Assembly (NCBI GenBank): GCA_030699515.1 | Contig: JAUYME010000075.1 | Coordinates: 1-19,133, forward strand | DNA: 19,133 nt | From: a bacterium | GTDB lineage: Bacteria; Patescibacteriota; Minisyncoccia; UBA6257; 1-14-0-10-44-23 | Direction of reading: 5' to 3' | Part shown: piece after piece, positions 1 through 7,080 of the stretch | Numbering within the stretch: position 1 is the first letter of the stretch | How the letters are laid out: each line of letters starts with the position of its first letter | The notes under the pieces: model-generated | Told to the model about the DNA's origin: nothing | The model's input: the letters and a program-made list of their open reading frames with translations, nothing else | The model's database searches: none | Program-made: the position numbers and the translations under genes

Positions 1-16
1 AAAGATTTATAGAAAT

Positions 17-1042
17 ATGGCAAAACGGATAGCTATTAATGGTTTTGGTAGGATAGGGCGGCTTTTGTTTAGGCAGATAATGGACCACTCGGAACTGGAG
101 GTTGTTGCAATTAACGACCTTGGTGATTTAGAGAATTTAGCGTATTTACTTCAGTACGATACAGTTTATGGCCGGCTGAAAGAAAAGGTAAGGGTGGAGG
201 GAGATATGATGTATGTGGGGAATTCTCCAGTTAAAGTGTTTCAAGAGAAAGATCCGACCAATTTACCTTGGAGAGATTTAGAAATTGATGTGGTGGCGGA
301 AGCTACCGGAGTGTTTAACAGTTTTGAAAAAGCCAGCATTCACGTTGAGGCTGCCGGAGCAAAGCGAGTAGTGATTACCGCTCCGTCTAAAGATGAAGAA
401 GGAGTGAAGGATGGTAAAACCGTGCTGATGGGGGTAAACGAAGAGGCGCTGAAAACTTGCTCTATCTCTTCTAACGGAAGCTGTACGACAAACGCGGCAA
501 GTCCCTTAATTGCAATTCTTGATAGTGAAATTGGTATTAAAAAAGCTGTGTTAACTACGGTGCATGGCTATACCGCTAGCCAAGCTTTAACCGATGGGCC
601 AACAAAAAGTAGGGATTTTCGCAAAGGACGGGCAGCGGCTGCAAATATTATCCCTTCTACAACCGGTGCGGCAATTTCCGTAACTAAGGCACTGCCAGGC
701 TTGGCAGGCAAGTTTGATGGAATGGCTATGAGGGTGCCTGTGACGGTCGGATCTATGATTGATGTAACTTTTGTGGCTAAAAAACAAACAAGTGTTGAAG
801 AAGTAAACGAAATTTTGGAAAAGGCGGCAAAAAGCGAAGTTTGGAAAGACATTTTGGCAGTTACAAGAGATCCGATTGTAAGCAGCGATATTATTGGCCA
901 GCCATACGGATCTATTGCGGATTTGAGTTATACAAAAGTAATTGATGGAGATTTAGTGAAAGTTTTGGCTTGGTACGACAATGAGTGGGGTTATGTAACA
1001 ACGCTTGTACAGCACCTGGCTTCGGCTGCGAAGCACACATGA
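17..1042 (+). CDS. gapA: Type I glyceraldehyde-3-phosphate dehydrogenase
   Basis: Cytosolic glycolytic enzyme that oxidises and phosphorylates glyceraldehyde-3-phosphate to 1,3-bisphosphoglycerate with reduction of NAD(P)+. The 341-residue length is normal for the family. The N-terminus has the Rossmann motif INGFGRIGR (about residues 7-15). The catalytic segment SNGSCTTNA places the nucleophilic Cys at about 156, and the partner His is in TVHGYT (about 183). The C-terminal hallmark WYDNEWGY is present. Asp34 after the second strand (AINDL) suggests NAD+ preference. The usual CTTNC has Ala in place of the second Cys, which is not essential in the family. It ends with TGA. A TATAGA stretch lies only a few bases before the ATG, but the true upstream region is outside the window. 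Pentose-phosphate genes lie downstream, consistent with feeding triose phosphate into lower glycolysis. Confidence 0.97.
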   Translation: MAKRIAINGFGRIGRLLFRQIMDHSELEVVAINDLGDLENLAYLLQYDTVYGRLKEKVRVEGDMMYVGNSPVKVFQEKDPTNLPWRDLEIDVVAEATGVFNSFEKASIHVEAAGAKRVVITAPSKDEEGVKDGKTVLMGVNEEALKTCSISSNGSCTTNAASPLIAILDSEIGIKKAVLTTVHGYTASQALTDGPTKSRDFRKGRAAAANIIPSTTGAAISVTKALPGLAGKFDGMAMRVPVTVGSMIDVTFVAKKQTSVEEVNEILEKAAKSEVWKDILAVTRDPIVSSDIIGQPYGSIADLSYTKVIDGDLVKVLAWYDNEWGYVTTLVQHLASAAKHT

Positions 1043-1116
1043 ATCCTCAGCGAAGCAAAAACTTATAACCGGAATGTAGATAGATGATTTTTAGAAAAGT
1101 TACAGAAGGGGACTTG

Positions 1117-1167
1117 TCCCGTACGTGGTCGAGGGACATTTATTGTCACTCGTTAGCACGTACGGGA
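1117..1167 (+). promoter_or_regulatory. Hairpin ending at a start codon
   Basis: The arms TCCCGTACGTG (1117-1127) and CACGTACGGGA (1157-1167) are perfectly complementary over 11 bp, and the last paired base is the A of the ATG at 1167. Inner pairing (CGAG with CTCG, GACA with TGTC) extends the stem. If it forms in RNA it would cover the translation start of the membrane-anchored protein. It could equally be a remnant of a dispersed palindromic repeat, because the same CGTACGGGATG 11-mer recurs at the rpe start. Confidence 0.5.
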
Positions 1168-1712
1168 TGAAAAAAGCTGTTGGCATTTTGCTGGTAATAT
1201 TTGTTCTTAGCTTAGCTTTTGCATTTCTTGTACCCGACCAAAGGGATCTTGGCCCGGCAGTAGAGGATAAAAAGCCGGAAGCGGTAATTTCTGAACGAGA
1301 AATCCAGTCTTCTGGCTATATTGAGTATGCATTGCTGGGAAAGGACAGATATTTGGCGATTTTAGATCCTAATGTATTTGAGGGAGAGCGCCATGGAGGA
1401 ACTTTAACGATTTTTGATACATTAAATGGCGCAATTAAAGAACGTATTAATAATGTCGCGAGCTTTACGCCCATCCCTTCGGAAGAGCAAATGCTTTTGT
1501 TTTCGGCCAGAACTGGAAGTGAATTTGCGCTTTTTTCTTTGGATCTGGAAACGGGCTTAAGTGCTACTTTGGACGCTGGACCGGATCTTGAGATGGAGGA
1601 GGCAGAACTGATGGCTGCAAGCTTTTCTGATGAAGAAAATTTGCTCCTAGAAGCAAACAATATTGCTTTGCTAAGCCACAGCAGTAAATTTATCCTTAGA
1701 ATAAATCAGTGA
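1167..1712 (+). CDS. Membrane-anchored protein of unknown function
   Basis: About 181 residues from the ATG at 1167. An in-frame GTG at 1125 is open but lies inside the hairpin and adds a non-hydrophobic leader, so the ATG that puts MKKAVGILLVIFVLSLAF at the N-terminus is preferred. That segment is a signal anchor or signal peptide, and the remainder should be outside the cytoplasm. The body is rich in short beta-strand patterns such as YLAILDP, GGTLTIFDT and FALFSLDLETG. These resemble blades of a beta-propeller (TolB or WD40-like), but too few are present for a complete propeller. I do not recognise the family. The stop overlaps the GTG start of the next gene by four bases, so the two are probably translated together and may act together at the cell surface. 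Confidence 0.7.
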   Translation: MKKAVGILLVIFVLSLAFAFLVPDQRDLGPAVEDKKPEAVISEREIQSSGYIEYALLGKDRYLAILDPNVFEGERHGGTLTIFDTLNGAIKERINNVASFTPIPSEEQMLLFSARTGSEFALFSLDLETGLSATLDAGPDLEMEEAELMAASFSDEENLLLEANNIALLSHSSKFILRINQ

Positions 1713-2686
1713 AGCGCTGGATTAGAATATTGGTTGGAATTGTATTCATAATTGCTCTTATTTTTCTCTTTAACTTTGCCAATGAGAAAAACTTGATTTT
1801 TGAGCAAACAAGCGAGTTTCACAAAGCAAATTTTTCGCGCGAAAGTGAAATTTTGTTTGTGGGAGACATAATGTTTGCCAGAAAAATTGCTGCTCTTGGT
1901 GAAGAAAAAGGCTTGAGCTATCCATTTGAGCTGATTAAGGAAAGGCTTTTGGAGGCGGATATAGTTATTGCCAATTTAGAAGGGCCAATTTCTTCTCGGG
2001 GGAAAAATCAGGGAAGCATTTATTCTTTTCGTTTTAAACCAGAGATTGTTTCGGTGCTGAAAGAGGCAAATATTGGCGTAGTTTCTTTGGCCAACAACCA
2101 TATTTGGGATTGGGGTATTGATGCTTTATCGGATACACTTTTGCACTTGGAAAGTGCCGGCGTTAAATTTTCAGGAACAGGGCTAAATTACGAAGCGGCC
2201 AATGAGCCGGCAAGGTTTAGGATTGGCAAAAATGAGTTTGCGATGTTTAGTTTTACAAATTTGTATCCTGCAAGCTTAGAGGCTAGTTCCGCGAGGGCAG
2301 GAATTTCGGATTTTGACATTTCGCTTCTAGAAAATAAGATAAAGGATCTTAAGGGGGATGGCGTAGATATTGTGATTGTATCCTTCCACTGGGGAAGCGA
2401 GTACGAAACACATTCCAGTAGTGGTGAACAGATTATTGCGCGAAGCTTAATTGATATGGGCGCGGATTTAATAATCGGACACCACCCACACGTAGTTCAG
2501 GAGATTGAAGAATTTAAAGGAAAATATATAGCCTACTCTTTGGGCAACTTTATTTTTGACCAGAATTTTTCAGCTGATACTTCACACGGGTTAATGCTTT
2601 CTGTTAGGGTGAAAGGAGGGGAAATTGAGGCTGTAGAGGCGATAAAAGTGTGTTTTAATGAGCTTTATCAGCCGTTTGAATGTTAG
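1709..2686 (+). CDS. CapA-family metallophosphatase-like protein
   Basis: A 325-residue protein starting at GTG 1709 (GTGA overlap with the upstream stop). Residues about 5-25 form one membrane segment followed by an extracytoplasmic domain. The conserved CapA/PgsA series is present in order: VGDIMFAR, NLEGPIS, LANNHIWDWG, SFHWGSEY, GHHPHVVQ and SLGNFIFD, with the Asp, Asn and His residues expected to bind metal. Members of this calcineurin-like phosphoesterase family are tied to poly-gamma-glutamate capsule synthesis, but no capB or capC is nearby, so polyglutamate is not supported as a product. A surface phosphoesterase or hydrolase role is inferred. It lies in an apparent operon between the anchored protein and rpiB. 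Confidence 0.88.
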   Translation: MKRWIRILVGIVFIIALIFLFNFANEKNLIFEQTSEFHKANFSRESEILFVGDIMFARKIAALGEEKGLSYPFELIKERLLEADIVIANLEGPISSRGKNQGSIYSFRFKPEIVSVLKEANIGVVSLANNHIWDWGIDALSDTLLHLESAGVKFSGTGLNYEAANEPARFRIGKNEFAMFSFTNLYPASLEASSARAGISDFDISLLENKIKDLKGDGVDIVIVSFHWGSEYETHSSSGEQIIARSLIDMGADLIIGHHPHVVQEIEEFKGKYIAYSLGNFIFDQNFSADTSHGLMLSVRVKGGEIEAVEAIKVCFNELYQPFEC

Positions 2687-2695
2687 AATATAGTT

Positions 2696-3130
2696 ATGCG
2701 GATACATCTTGCAGCGGACCACGCAGGTTTTGAATTAAAAGAGAAGGTGAAGGCTTTTTTGGCTGAGCAAGGATATGAACTTGAAGACCATGGAGCTTTT
2801 GAGTTGGATAAAAAGGACGATTATCCCGATTTCATTGCGCCCTGTGCGGAGGCGGTGGCAAACGAAAAAGGCTCTATGGGCATCATTTTCGGCGGAAATG
2901 GGCAAGGTGAGGCAATGGTAGCGAATAGATACGAAGGAGTGCGTGCGGCGGTTTGGTATGGAGGCAAAGAGGAGGTTGTGCGGCTAAGCCGCGAGCATGA
3001 TAACGCCAATATTTTATCTGTGGCAGCGAGGTTTGTGGATGAGGAAGAGGCCATTAGAATAATCAAACTGTGGCTAAGTGTACCGTTTTCTAAAGACGAA
3101 AGGCATGTTAGACGTCTGGCGAAGTTTTAG
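2696..3130 (+). CDS. rpiB: RpiB-type ribose-5-phosphate isomerase (RpiB/LacA/LacB family)
   Basis: A 144-residue cytosolic enzyme of the non-oxidative pentose phosphate pathway, expected to interconvert ribose-5-phosphate and ribulose-5-phosphate. The N-terminal AADHAGFELK motif is diagnostic, followed by YPDF and the phosphate-binding GGNGQGEAMVANR segment, then REHDNANILSVAARF. The Cys that acts as base in the E. coli enzyme is absent. The GGNGQGE segment instead resembles the mycobacterial type, where a Glu takes that role. Nine bases separate it from the capA-like stop, so co-transcription is likely. The next genes (rpe and transketolase) act on the product of this enzyme. LacA/LacB activity cannot be excluded from sequence alone, but the neighbourhood favours RpiB. 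Confidence 0.93.
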   Translation: MRIHLAADHAGFELKEKVKAFLAEQGYELEDHGAFELDKKDDYPDFIAPCAEAVANEKGSMGIIFGGNGQGEAMVANRYEGVRAAVWYGGKEEVVRLSREHDNANILSVAARFVDEEEAIRIIKLWLSVPFSKDERHVRRLAKF

Positions 3131-3305
3131 TTTATGATACTAATCAACGAATGGTATGCGAATCAACAAATGGGCAACGAATATTTTAAGATACCAATCT
3201 ACAAATTTATTCAAATCAACGAATGACAACAAATAAAAGCAAGCGCAAATTCGTAGATATTTGTATCATTTGCATGAATTTGTAGATTGGTATCTTAAAA
3301 GTATG
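3131..3305. repeat. Intergenic inverted-repeat element
   Basis: The spacer between rpiB and rpe holds a perfect 24-bp inverted repeat, 3184-3207 against 3277-3300, separated by 69 nt. The motif ATCAACGAATG occurs at about 3142 and 3213, with variants (AATCAACAAATG, GCAACGAATA) between. A second imperfect pair (3134-3152 against 3249-3269) interleaves with the first. No coding signal was seen on either strand. Similar AT-rich spacers with ACGAATG words occur at 8125-8257 and 18862-18956. The rest of the spacer up to the rpe start (3306-3390) shows no recognisable feature. Confidence 0.75.
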
Positions 3306-3390
3306 GATCCCGAACGAAGCAATCTCGTAGTTGAAACTATGATTAACTTAAAAGCATATTTAACAGTAAAAAGTCGTTATTCAATTAGCA

Positions 3391-3418
3391 AGCAACGGAC
3401 GCAGCATTGCGTCCTGCT
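3391..3418 (+). promoter_or_regulatory. Hairpin just upstream of the rpe start
   Basis: GGACGCA (3397-3403), loop GCAT, TGCGTCC (3408-3414) form a perfect 7-bp stem. AGCA (3391-3394) and TGCT (3415-3418) extend it past a two-base bulge. It sits 10 nt before the ATG at 3428 and is followed by CGTACGGGATG, the same 11-mer as at the start of the gene at 1167. It may affect translation of rpe, or be part of a dispersed repeat. There is no T run after it, so it is not a good terminator. Confidence 0.45.
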
Positions 3419-3427
3419 TCGTACGGG

Positions 3428-4087
3428 ATGGAGATAATTCCTTCAATCAATTGCGATAGTTTTCACTGCGTTCTGGAAAGAATGGAAATTAGTGAGGCAA
3501 TTTTTGATAAAAGGGGAGTTTTTGATCCTTGGGTGCACATAGATATTGCAGATGGAAGTTTTACCAATGGTTATCAAACTTGGACAGACTTGGGAGACCT
3601 GCATGGGATTGAGCGAAAGTTTAAAATTGAGGTTCACATTATGGCCAGCGATCCGATGGATTTGGCAGGTCTGGCACTTGCACAGGGGGTAGAGAGAATA
3701 ATCGTGCACGTAGAAAGTGATGCAGACTTTAATGAGCTTTCAAGAATGTGTAAAAAAGCCGGAGTAGAGCTGATGGTAGCCATTAATTACAACACTGAAC
3801 TGAATAAAATTTATCCTTATTTGAATAAAAAAATTACTGCTTCCGCGCTTATTTTGTCGGTTCCTCCGGGGTTTTCCGGGCAGAGTTTCCAGAGAAGAGC
3901 ATTTGAGAAAATAAAAAAGCTTCGCAGTAAATATCCGAAAATGATAATAGAGGTGGACGGAGGAGTACACCCGGGAATTTCCGGAGAATGTATGCGGGCC
4001 GGAGCAAGTCAGGCAGTAGTTGGATCTTTTTTGTTTAACGAGCCAGATCCGGTTAAAGCTTATACAGCCTTGAAGATTGCTGCGTGA
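3428..4087 (+). CDS. rpe: Ribulose-phosphate 3-epimerase
   Basis: A 219-residue (beta/alpha)8-barrel enzyme that interconverts ribulose-5-phosphate and xylulose-5-phosphate, the partner substrate for transketolase. The family landmarks appear in order: IPSINCD at the N-terminus, HIDIADGSF (metal-binding His and the acid Asp), EVHIMASDP (second metal His), PPGFSGQSF (phosphate loop), EVDGGV (catalytic or metal Asp) and GSFLF. The motifs are diverged from the classical forms (HVDVMDG, NPGFGGQ), as is common in CPR genomes. The ATG at 3428 is chosen over an in-frame upstream ATG at 3407, which falls in the hairpin loop and adds an atypical leader. It sits 14 nt before the transketolase ATG. Confidence 0.93.
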   Translation: MEIIPSINCDSFHCVLERMEISEAIFDKRGVFDPWVHIDIADGSFTNGYQTWTDLGDLHGIERKFKIEVHIMASDPMDLAGLALAQGVERIIVHVESDADFNELSRMCKKAGVELMVAINYNTELNKIYPYLNKKITASALILSVPPGFSGQSFQRRAFEKIKKLRSKYPKMIIEVDGGVHPGISGECMRAGASQAVVGSFLFNEPDPVKAYTALKIAA

Positions 4088-4101
4088 TATAATTGGTACT
4101 G

Positions 4102-4962
4102 ATGCTAAGGCTTAACTCTTCAAAAGAAGCAGAACTTTACGCGAAGGCCAATCAGATTAGGCAGGATATTATCAATACTCTTGTTGAGGCTGGAAGCGGA
4201 CACAGCGCCGGTCCGCTTGGAATGGCCGATATTTTCGCTGCACTTTATTTTCATGTTCTAAATCACGATCCCGGCAATCCTAACTGGGAAGACAGGGACA
4301 GGCTGCTTGTTTCCAATGGACATATTTGTCCGGTGCAGTACGTAACTATGGCGCATGCAGGATATTTCCCAAAGGAAGAACTTTTAACGCTGAGAAAATT
4401 GGACAGTAGGCTTCAAGGGCATCCGCACAGAACTTCTCTTGCCGGACTTGAAACCACCTCCGGACCTTTGGGTAGTGGACTTAGCCAGGCAATTGGGGTG
4501 GCGCTTGCCGGAGAGCTGGATGAGAAAAGATTTTGGACTTACTGTATTTGCTCTGATGGCGAGCAAAATGAGGGAAACTTTTGGGAAGCGGTAATGTTTG
4601 CCGGTAAACGAAAAATGCGGCGCTTAACCGCGATAATGGACCGAAACAACATTCAAATTGACGGCCACACCGAGGACATTATGCCCTTGGAGCCGCTTCG
4701 GGCCAAGTATGAAGCTTTTAATTGGCACGTTTTAGAAATTGACGGACACAATATTGAAGCTTTTGTTGATGCGATAAATGAATCTAAAGCAATTTACGAG
4801 AAGCCCACAATGATAATTGCCCACACTATTCCCGGTAAGGGGGTGAGTTTTATGGAGGGCGATTATCAATGGCATGGAAAACCGCCAAAACCTGATGAAG
4901 CAAAGATTGCTCTAAAAGAGCTTAGGACTTTGGAGGGAAGAATTGTAAGTGAGCACGAATAA
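4102..4962 (+). CDS. tkt: Transketolase, N-terminal (thiamine-diphosphate-binding) subunit
   Basis: A 286-residue half-length transketolase chain. It has AGSGHSAGPLGMADIFAAL at the N-terminus, HPHRT and TSGPLGSGL in the middle, and the thiamine-diphosphate motif CSDGEQNEG...RNNIQIDG (about residues 152-198). Together with the next gene it makes a full enzyme that moves two-carbon ketol units between sugar phosphates. Split transketolases are known in archaea and many bacteria including CPR. The ATG at 4102 is preferred over an in-frame TTG at 4093. A TATAAT hexamer (4088-4093) lies 8 nt before this ATG, but no matching -35 was found, so a local promoter is only a possibility. Confidence 0.95.
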   Translation: MLRLNSSKEAELYAKANQIRQDIINTLVEAGSGHSAGPLGMADIFAALYFHVLNHDPGNPNWEDRDRLLVSNGHICPVQYVTMAHAGYFPKEELLTLRKLDSRLQGHPHRTSLAGLETTSGPLGSGLSQAIGVALAGELDEKRFWTYCICSDGEQNEGNFWEAVMFAGKRKMRRLTAIMDRNNIQIDGHTEDIMPLEPLRAKYEAFNWHVLEIDGHNIEAFVDAINESKAIYEKPTMIIAHTIPGKGVSFMEGDYQWHGKPPKPDEAKIALKELRTLEGRIVSEHE

Positions 4963-4963
4963 A

Positions 4964-5003
4964 TTAGACAGTTAGATAATTAGACAGTTAGACTTTTAGA
5001 TAA
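4964..5003 (+). repeat. Tandem 8-nt repeat, five copies
   Basis: Five consecutive octamers fill the spacer between the two transketolase subunit genes: TTAGACAG, TTAGATAA, TTAGACAG, TTAGACTT, TTAGATAA. It starts immediately after the stop of the first subunit and ends 13 nt before the ATG of the second. The TAG and TAA words give stops in several frames. Function unknown. Copy number could change by slippage and alter spacing between co-transcribed genes. Confidence 0.8.
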
Positions 5004-5016
5004 GGCAAAAAACCAA

Positions 5017-6006
5017 ATGGCAATACAAAAAAACGCATATATATCAGCAAAAGTTTTTGATGAAGACGTAGAGCAGCAGCCCACTCGCAATGGCTATGGA
5101 GAGGGGCTTTTAGAGGCCGGAGAAAAATACGAAAATGTTGTGGCGCTTTGTGCGGACCTAACTGAAAGTACCAGGACAGAAGCTTTTGCAAAGAAATTTC
5201 CGGAAAGGTTTTTTGAAGTGGGTGTTGCAGAGCAAAATATGAATACGATTGCGGCAGGTCTTGGAATAAGCGGCAAAATTCCCTTTGTAGCATCTTACGC
5301 TACCTTTTCTCCGGGCAGAGCCGTAGAGCAGATTAGAACTACAATTGCCTACAACGACAGTAATGTAAAAATTGCCGGTCATCATGCCGGAATTTCAGTT
5401 GGTCCGGACGGGGCAACGCATCAGGCACTTGAGGATGTTGCAATTATGCGGGCCATGCCAAATATGAGAGTAATTGTTCCGGCAGACGCTGAAGAGGCGC
5501 GCAAGGCTACGCTTGAGGCAGTAAAAATTAAAGGGCCGGTTTACTTGCGCTTTGCCAGGGAAAAAACTCCGGTGTTTACCACAAAGAAAACGCCTTTTAG
5601 GTTTGGCCGCGCAGAAATTTTCTTTAAAGCAGCAAAACCAAAAGTGGCAATAATTGCAGCCGGGCCGATTTTGCACAATGCGCTTATAGCAGCAAACGAA
5701 CTAAAGAAGGAGAAAATTAACACGGTTGTTATAAATTGCCACACAGTAAAGCCTTTAGATGAAAAGACTATTTTAAAAGTTGTTAAAGAAGTTGATGCAG
5801 TTGTAACCGTGGAAGAGCATCAGGTTCTTGGAGGGCTTGGCGGGGCAATTGCTGAACTTTTGGCAAAGGAAATGCCAAAGAAGATGGGCTTTATTGGTAT
5901 GCAGGACTGTTTTGGAGAAAGTGGCTCGCCGGAAGAGCTGATTAAAAAATACGGAATGGATACTGTGGCGATAAAGAAGAAGGTAAAGGAAGTTTTGAAA
6001 AGCTAG
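5017..6006 (+). CDS. tkt: Transketolase, C-terminal (pyrimidine-binding) subunit
   Basis: A 329-residue second half of a split transketolase. It carries the pyrimidine-binding domain with the conserved activating Glu in FFEVGVAEQNM, then the ATFSPGRAVEQIR, HHAGISVGPDGATHQALED and VIVPADAEEA segments, followed by the C-terminal transketolase domain (PKVAIIAAGP, VEEHQVLGGLGGAIAE). The subunits meet head-to-tail across a 54-nt spacer that contains the octamer repeat. Expected substrates are xylulose-5-phosphate with ribose-5-phosphate or erythrose-4-phosphate. With RpiB and Rpe it completes the carbon-rearranging part of the pentose pathway. The 1-deoxyxylulose-5-phosphate synthase family is related, but gene pairing and motifs favour transketolase. 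Confidence 0.95.
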   Translation: MAIQKNAYISAKVFDEDVEQQPTRNGYGEGLLEAGEKYENVVALCADLTESTRTEAFAKKFPERFFEVGVAEQNMNTIAAGLGISGKIPFVASYATFSPGRAVEQIRTTIAYNDSNVKIAGHHAGISVGPDGATHQALEDVAIMRAMPNMRVIVPADAEEARKATLEAVKIKGPVYLRFAREKTPVFTTKKTPFRFGRAEIFFKAAKPKVAIIAAGPILHNALIAANELKKEKINTVVINCHTVKPLDEKTILKVVKEVDAVVTVEEHQVLGGLGGAIAELLAKEMPKKMGFIGMQDCFGESGSPEELIKKYGMDTVAIKKKVKEVLKS

Positions 6007-6016
6007 GCGTTACGAA

Positions 6017-6463
6017 ATGCGAATACGTGAATATAGAAATTCTGACTATGCTGTTCTTGCAGAGGCTCTTCAAGCTGAGGATCTATTTTCTTACGAATAC
6101 GACAGTGAAGAAAAGTTGGAGGAAAAAGCAAGGAGAAGGTCGGGATTTGTGCTTGTAGCTGAATCTGAAGACGGGAGCTTCATTGGCAGTATTGGCGGAC
6201 TTTTACGTGAAGGGGAGGGTGATGAAAGGCCCTCTATATTCAGATTGGTGGTTCTGCCAGGGCAAAGGAAGAAAGGAGTTGGCTCTGCTCTTTTAAAAGA
6301 AGCAGAAAAGAGACTTGGGGACCTTGGCGCAGACAGTTTGGAAATTTTTATTGACAGCGAAAATCAGGAGCTTAAAAATTGGTACCTAAAACGAGGATAT
6401 AAAGAAGAGGGAACTAAAGATGTGGGAAAGATAACCCATTGTGTGTTGCGAAAGTTTCTATAA
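6017..6463 (+). CDS. GNAT-family N-acetyltransferase
   Basis: A 148-residue protein with the GNAT fold. The acetyl-CoA pyrophosphate loop is seen in VVLPGQRKKGVGSALLKEAEKRL, matching the Q/R-x-x-G-x-G/A pattern, followed by the strand and helix SLEIFIDSENQELKNWYLKRGYKEEG, where the NWYLKRGY element is typical of motif B. The substrate cannot be predicted; ribosomal protein, antibiotic or small amine acetylation are all possible. It starts 10 nt after the transketolase stop and ends just before a terminator, so it is the last gene of the plus-strand run. Confidence 0.9.
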   Translation: MRIREYRNSDYAVLAEALQAEDLFSYEYDSEEKLEEKARRRSGFVLVAESEDGSFIGSIGGLLREGEGDERPSIFRLVVLPGQRKKGVGSALLKEAEKRLGDLGADSLEIFIDSENQELKNWYLKRGYKEEGTKDVGKITHCVLRKFL

Positions 6464-6465
6464 AC

Positions 6466-6493
6466 AAAAATAGCACTAAGAGGTGCTATTTTT
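6466..6493. terminator. Bidirectional intrinsic terminator
   Basis: An 11-bp perfect stem AAAAATAGCAC (6466-6476) with GTGCTATTTTT (6483-6493) and a 6-nt loop. A-tract and T-tract flank the two sides, giving a U run on either strand. It lies between the stops of the convergent GNAT and DoxX-like genes, where a shared terminator is expected. Confidence 0.85.
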
Positions 6494-6503
6494 TCCCAGA
6501 TAC

Positions 6504-6950
6504 TTACTCTGCCCGTTTGCCTATGTAGAGCAAGGCTACTGCGTAGATGATATGCTCGTCTATTATTGGATTGTGTGTCGGTGGAATGGCTGATGCCAGA
6601 TACATTAGAATGAGCAGTAAAGTTCCCATTGCAGATGCGAACTTTACATAGCGGTTGATAATTAGAGCAGTTCCAATGCCTAGAAGGCCAAGCATAAATA
6701 GCCAATCTACTATAGCTAGCCCTGAAAGAGATTGGAAAAAGTTGGCAAAAGGGCCGCTGGTATTTGCAAGAAAACCAGTGGTTGGGGAGCCGCCCATAGC
6801 CCAAGCTCTTTCACAAAGGTAGGAAACAGAGCCATCATCAAGCCTACAGGTACCAAAACCAAGTCCGAAGAGCTTATCCAAAAAGGGCCACAAGAATATC
6901 CAACCAAGAAATATCCTTAATGCTTTTAACAATGTTTTGCTTTTAAGCAT
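6504..6950 (-). CDS. DoxX-like integral membrane protein
   Basis: A 148-residue protein with about four hydrophobic helices: around LLKALRIFLGWIFLWPFLDKLFG (7-29), a re-entrant or second segment near residues 65-80, LAIVDWLFMLGLLGIGTALII (about 78-98), and FASAMGTLLLILMYLASAIPP (about 103-123), followed by HNPIIDEHIIYAVALLYIG. The first-helix FLWPFLDKLFG pattern and the terminal NPIIDEH...ALL match the DoxX/DoxD family. The precise role is unknown; family members are associated with quinone- or thiol-linked redox systems. It is monocistronic, convergent with the GNAT gene and divergent from the PfkB gene. Confidence 0.8.
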   Translation of the reverse strand: MLKSKTLLKALRIFLGWIFLWPFLDKLFGLGFGTCRLDDGSVSYLCERAWAMGGSPTTGFLANTSGPFANFFQSLSGLAIVDWLFMLGLLGIGTALIINRYVKFASAMGTLLLILMYLASAIPPTHNPIIDEHIIYAVALLYIGKRAE

Positions 6951-7010
6951 AGTTATGAAACTATTAAATTAAGACTTTAGTTAATTATATATCCGTTTTA
7001 GGGCCCGATT

Positions 7011-7019
7011 TGCTATACT
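7011..7019 (+). promoter_or_regulatory. Extended -10 promoter for the PfkB-family kinase
   Basis: TGCTATACT (7011-7019) fits an extended -10 (TG-N-TATACT, one mismatch from TATAAT). No good -35 is visible 17 bp upstream, which extended -10 promoters can lack. Transcription would begin near 7026, about 55 nt before the kinase ATG and at the edge of the heptamer repeat. This assignment is by pattern only. Confidence 0.5.
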
Positions 7020-7025
7020 GGTGAA

Positions 7026-7064
7026 TAAGAGAGGGTGTAGGAAGTAGGATGTAGGGGATAGGAA
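7026..7064 (+). repeat. Dispersed GTAGGAA-type heptamer repeat, copy 1
   Basis: Consecutive 7-nt units GTAGGAA (7037-7043), GTAGGAT, GTAGGGG and ATAGGAA (to 7064). The 29 nt at 7026-7054 match the reverse complement of 12436-12464 downstream of ftsZ at 27 of 29 positions. It lies in the presumed 5' leader of the PfkB-family gene. Confidence 0.75.
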
Positions 7065-7080
7065 AACAAAATAGCAATTT

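Noticed and set aside
3131..3305. Repeated ATCAACGAATG words considered as a CRISPR array
   Set aside because: Repeats are short, irregularly spaced and partly inverted, with no uniform spacers and no cas genes.
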